Source of the DNA: JAHJDS01 sp964569795
GTDB lineage: Bacteria; Desulfobacterota; Desulfarculia; Desulfarculales; JAHJDS01
DNA: 60,593 bases
Direction: 5' to 3'
Assembly (NCBI GenBank): GCA_964569795.1
Contig: CAZMVB010000024.1
Location: 1-60,593 of the forward strand
A model generated the notes under the pieces. It searched no databases. It worked only from the letters and a program-made list of their open reading frames with translations, and was not told the origin of the DNA. Positions 57,778-60,593 of this stretch are shown in pieces (position 1 is the stretch's first letter; every line of letters starts with the position of its first letter). The position numbers and the translations under genes are program-made.

Positions 57778-59262
57778 TCAGATCGTCCAGCGGCCCAGGC
57801 TCTGCCAGGGGGTGGGCCAGCCCAGGGGCTGGTCTCCGCCGGCGGGCCGGACCGCGGGCCGCAGGTCGTCGATCACAAAGGCCAGCCGGGCCACGTCGGC
57901 CTCGGGGGCCGTGGGTCGCCAGGCCTCGAAGTGACGTTCGATGAAATCGGTCCTGGTCTCGCCCTCCCGGAAGGGGGCCGACTCGATGACATCGAGCAGA
58001 AACGAGACCGTGGTCTCGATCCCCAGGACGGCGTAGCCTTGCAGGGCCCGGACCATCCGCCTTCGGGCCGCCTCGCGGTCGTGGGCCCAGACGATCAGCT
58101 TGCTGAGAATGGGGTCGTACTCCACGGGCACGGTGAAGCCCTGGTAAATGCCCGAGTCCACCCGGACGCCCGGGCCGACCGGCTCGTGCATGAGGGCGAT
58201 CCTCCCCGGCGAGGGGAAGAAGTTCTTACTCGGGTCCTCGGCGTAGATCCGGCACTCCATGGCGTGGCCCCGGGGGACGACGTCCTCCTGGGCAAGGCCC
58301 AAGGGCCGGCCGGCGGCGATCTCGATCTGGCGCCGGACCAGGTCCACCCCGGTGGTCATCTCGGTGATCGGGTGCTCTACCTGGAGCCTGGTGTTGACCT
58401 CCAGGAAATAGAATTTTTTGTCCTGGTCCAGCAGGAACTCGACCGTGCCCGCGCCGACGTAGCCCGAGGCCACAGCCGCCGTGACCGCCGCCCGTCCCAT
58501 CTCGGCCCTGAGTTCAGGGGTCAGGGCCGTGGACGGCGTCTCCTCGACGATCTTCTGGTGGCGGCGCTGGATCGAGCATTCCCGCTCGAAGAGGTGGATG
58601 GCGTTTCCGAGGCTGTCAGCCAAGATCTGAAACTCGACGTGCCGCGGCGCGACCAGGTTTTTCTCCAGATAGACCCGGCCGTCGCCAAAGGCCTTGGTCG
58701 CCTCGCTGACCGCGGATTGGCAGGCCTCGGCCAGGTCCGCGGGGTCGGTCACGACCCGCATCCCCTTGCCCCCGCCGCCGGCCACGGCCTTGATCAGGAC
58801 CGGCAGGCCCATCTCCTCGGCCTGGCGGCAGACGTCGTTCACGTCAGTCGTGCCTTCGGCCGTGCCCGGGACGGTCGGCACGCCGGCAGCGGCCATGATC
58901 CGCCGGGCCTCGGTCTTGCTCCCCAGGTCCCGGATGACCTTGGCCGGCGGGCCTATGAAGACCAGACCCGCGTCAACGCAGGCCGCGGCGAAGTCAGGGT
59001 TTTCGGCCAGAAAGCCGTATCCGGGATGAATGGCCTCGGCCCCGACTTCCTTGGCCGCAGCGATGATCTTGTCAATGTTCAGATAACTCTCGGCGGGCTC
59101 GGCCGGCCCGAGCGACACCGCCTCGTCGGCCTCGAGGACGTGGGCCGCACGATAGTCCACCTCGGAAAAAACGGCCACCGTGGCGATACCCATCTCCCGG
59201 GCGGTCCGGATCACCCGGACGGCGATCTCGCCCCGGTTGGCGATCAATATTTTTTTGAACAT
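57778..59262 (-). CDS. Biotin carboxylase subunit of acyl-CoA carboxylase
   Basis: A 494-aa biotin carboxylase without a carrier domain: KKILIANRGEIAVRVIRTAREMG start, HPGYGFLAEN, ATP loop KAVAGGGGKGMRVV, RECSIQRRHQKIVEE, and FLEVNTRLQVEHPITE with the catalytic Glu/Arg residues. I chose the ATG at 59262 since GAGGTGG lies six bases before it; a GTG 18 bases upstream is possible but overlaps the upstream stop. It carboxylates the biotin on the carrier protein with ATP and bicarbonate. The C-terminal 60 residues are an extension after the core. Confidence 0.93.
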   Translation of the reverse strand: MFKKILIANRGEIAVRVIRTAREMGIATVAVFSEVDYRAAHVLEADEAVSLGPAEPAESYLNIDKIIAAAKEVGAEAIHPGYGFLAENPDFAAACVDAGLVFIGPPAKVIRDLGSKTEARRIMAAAGVPTVPGTAEGTTDVNDVCRQAEEMGLPVLIKAVAGGGGKGMRVVTDPADLAEACQSAVSEATKAFGDGRVYLEKNLVAPRHVEFQILADSLGNAIHLFERECSIQRRHQKIVEETPSTALTPELRAEMGRAAVTAAVASGYVGAGTVEFLLDQDKKFYFLEVNTRLQVEHPITEMTTGVDLVRRQIEIAAGRPLGLAQEDVVPRGHAMECRIYAEDPSKNFFPSPGRIALMHEPVGPGVRVDSGIYQGFTVPVEYDPILSKLIVWAHDREAARRRMVRALQGYAVLGIETTVSFLLDVIESAPFREGETRTDFIERHFEAWRPTAPEADVARLAFVIDDLRPAVRPAGGDQPLGWPTPWQSLGRWTI

Positions 59263-59276
59263 GGGGGCCACCTCGG

Positions 59277-60593
59277 TCACATCCGGAAGGTGCCGTAGCC
59301 ATAATCGTCGTCACGGAGCGGGGCGTTTAAAGCCGCCGAGATGGCCAGGCCCAGGACGTCGCGGGTCTTGGCCGGGTCGAGGATGCCGTCGTCCCACATG
59401 TTGGCCGTGGAGTACCAGGCGTCGCCCTCCTTGAGGGCGGCCTCGATGATCGGTTTCTTCATGCCCTCGACCACCTCGGGCGGCAGGGGCGGCTGGCCCT
59501 CGCGGGCGAGCTGATCGTTCTTGACCGTGACCAGGACCCCGGCCGCCTGCTCGCCGCCCATGACCCCGATCTGGGCGTTGGGCCACATCCACAAAAACCG
59601 GGGCGAGTAGGCCCGGCCGCACATGCCGTAGTTGCCCGCCCCGAACGAGGCCCCGACGATGACCGTGAACTTGGGCACCGTGGCCGTGGCCACGGCGTTG
59701 ACCATCTTGTGGCCGTCCTTGGTGATGCCGCCCCGCTCGTACTCCCGGCCGATGATGTAGCCGGGGATGTTCTGGAGAAAGAGGAGGGGGATGCCCCGCT
59801 TGTCGCAGAGCTGGATGAACTGGGTGGCCTTGAGCGAACTCTCCGAAAACAGGACCCCGTTGTTGCCCAGGATGCCCACCGGGTAGCCGTGGATCCGGGC
59901 CCAGCCGCAGACCAGGGTCGGCCCGTACTGGGCCTTGAACTCGAGGAACTCGGAGCCGTCCACCATCCGGGCGATTATCTCCCGGCAGTCGTAGGGGGTG
60001 CTGATCTCGCGGGGGACGATGCCGTAGATTTCTCGAGGGTTGTAGAGCGGTTCTTTGGGCTCGGTCCGGCCGATGTCCGTCTTGCGGGCGGGCGGCAGGT
60101 TGCCCACGATCTGGCGGATCAGGTCCAGGCAATGGGCGTCGTCCTCGGCAAAGTAGTCGCTTACTCCCGACTCGCGACAGTGGACCGCCGCGCCGCCCAG
60201 GTCCTCGGCGGTGACCTCCTCGCCGGTGGCCGCCTTGACCAGGGGCGGGCCGCCCAGAAAAATCGCCCCGGTGCCCTTGACGTGGACCACGTCGTCGCTC
60301 ATGGCCGGGATGTAGGCCGCCCCGGCCGTGCACAGCCCCAGCACCCCGCAGATCTGGGGGACGTTCTTCTTGGAGAGCACGGCCTGGTTGTAGAAGATGC
60401 GGCCCCCGTCGTCGGCGTCGGGAAAGATCTCGGACTGAAGGGGCAGAAAGGCCCCGCCCGAGTCCACCAGGTAGATGATCGGCAGCCGGTTTTCCAGGGC
60501 AATGGTCTGGGTCCGCAGCCCCTTCTTGACGCCCATGGGGTAGATCGTCCCGCCCTTGATCATCGGGTCGTTGGCGTGGACGATCACCTCCCG
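59277..60593 (-). CDS. Acyl-CoA carboxylase carboxyltransferase beta subunit, MCC-beta-like (partial)
   Basis: The 3' 439 codons of a carboxyltransferase gene that starts beyond the window. The features are VDSGGAFLPLQSEIFPDADDGGRIFYNQA, CGVLGLCTAGAAYIPAMSD, FLGGPPLVKAATGEEVTAEDLGGA, PLLFLQNIPGYIIG and GASFGAGNYGMCGRAYSPRFLW, and it ends GYGTFRM. This is most like the methylcrotonyl-CoA carboxylase / geranyl-CoA type rather than propionyl-CoA carboxylase, so leucine or isovalerate degradation is possible; a general acyl-CoA carboxylase cannot be excluded. It is followed 14 bases later by the biotin carboxylase gene. Confidence 0.9.
   Translation of the reverse strand, partial: REVIVHANDPMIKGGTIYPMGVKKGLRTQTIALENRLPIIYLVDSGGAFLPLQSEIFPDADDGGRIFYNQAVLSKKNVPQICGVLGLCTAGAAYIPAMSDDVVHVKGTGAIFLGGPPLVKAATGEEVTAEDLGGAAVHCRESGVSDYFAEDDAHCLDLIRQIVGNLPPARKTDIGRTEPKEPLYNPREIYGIVPREISTPYDCREIIARMVDGSEFLEFKAQYGPTLVCGWARIHGYPVGILGNNGVLFSESSLKATQFIQLCDKRGIPLLFLQNIPGYIIGREYERGGITKDGHKMVNAVATATVPKFTVIVGASFGAGNYGMCGRAYSPRFLWMWPNAQIGVMGGEQAAGVLVTVKNDQLAREGQPPLPPEVVEGMKKPIIEAALKEGDAWYSTANMWDDGILDPAKTRDVLGLAISAALNAPLRDDDYGYGTFRM

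Overview
The window is GC-rich DNA (visibly above 60% GC, with a few AT-rich islands that mark promoters), packed with genes and free of visible rRNA, tRNA, CRISPR arrays or transposons. The gene content fits an anaerobic delta-proteobacterium (Desulfobacterota, probably a fatty-acid-oxidising sulfate reducer or relative). The basis is two molybdenum hydroxylase/oxidoreductase units, a branched-chain-type ABC transporter operon carrying an acyl-CoA ligase and a thiolase, an acyl-CoA carboxylase operon, a sulfite-exporter-type permease among two-component genes, CstA, and a probable selenoprotein. This assignment is inferred from content, not from a marker gene.

Layout. 1-187: 5' end of an AMP-dependent acyl-CoA ligase. 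486-3133: Tat-targeted IorAB-like molybdenum hydroxylase pair, divergent from 3311-6709, one gene encoding a bis-MGD molybdoenzyme fused to a complete cysteine desulfurase. 6818-8754: EgtD-like methyltransferase and a cytidylate-kinase-like protein. 9096-16319: a two-component locus with a sigma-54 activator, a double receiver, a small membrane protein and a TauE/SafE permease on the minus strand, and REC, sensor kinase, REC and degenerate kinase on the plus strand. 16515-25171: an eight-gene operon (TetR, thiolase, LivF, LivG, acyl-CoA ligase, LivH, LivM, binding protein). 25435-28122: secreted Cache protein, FMN alpha-hydroxy-acid dehydrogenase, FecR-domain protein.

28173-31732 is the most unusual part: everything comes in paralogous pairs. 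There are two thioredoxin-like proteins, one interrupted by an in-frame UGA directly after a Cys and followed by a SECIS-like hairpin (probable selenoprotein); two ArsA/Get3-like ATPases whose switch motifs are altered in complementary ways; and two small proteins sharing a YYSLRLLP motif. I read this as an undescribed ATPase/thiol-redox system, with function unknown. 31996-33828 is cstA.

34307-46210 is a mixed region: a secreted protein made of twelve Cys-x-Arg-Trp units, an alpha/beta hydrolase, an acyltransferase fused to a cyclic-nucleotide-binding domain, REC-HDOD, a selenocysteine-lyase-like desulfurase, a degenerate HD-GYP protein, a chemoreceptor, a methyltransferase and an orphan gene. 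46380-55899 holds a TadG-like protein, a NarXL-type two-component pair, a Cys-rich secreted protein, an ECF sigma factor with a TIGR04076-type protein, cobyric acid synthase, two CBS-domain genes and an SDR. 56024-60593 is an acyl-CoA carboxylase / enoyl-CoA hydratase operon that runs off the window.

Two themes recur: beta-oxidation-type acyl-CoA metabolism, and sulfur/selenium transfer (two cysteine desulfurases, molybdoenzymes that need a sulfido ligand, and a probable Sec protein).
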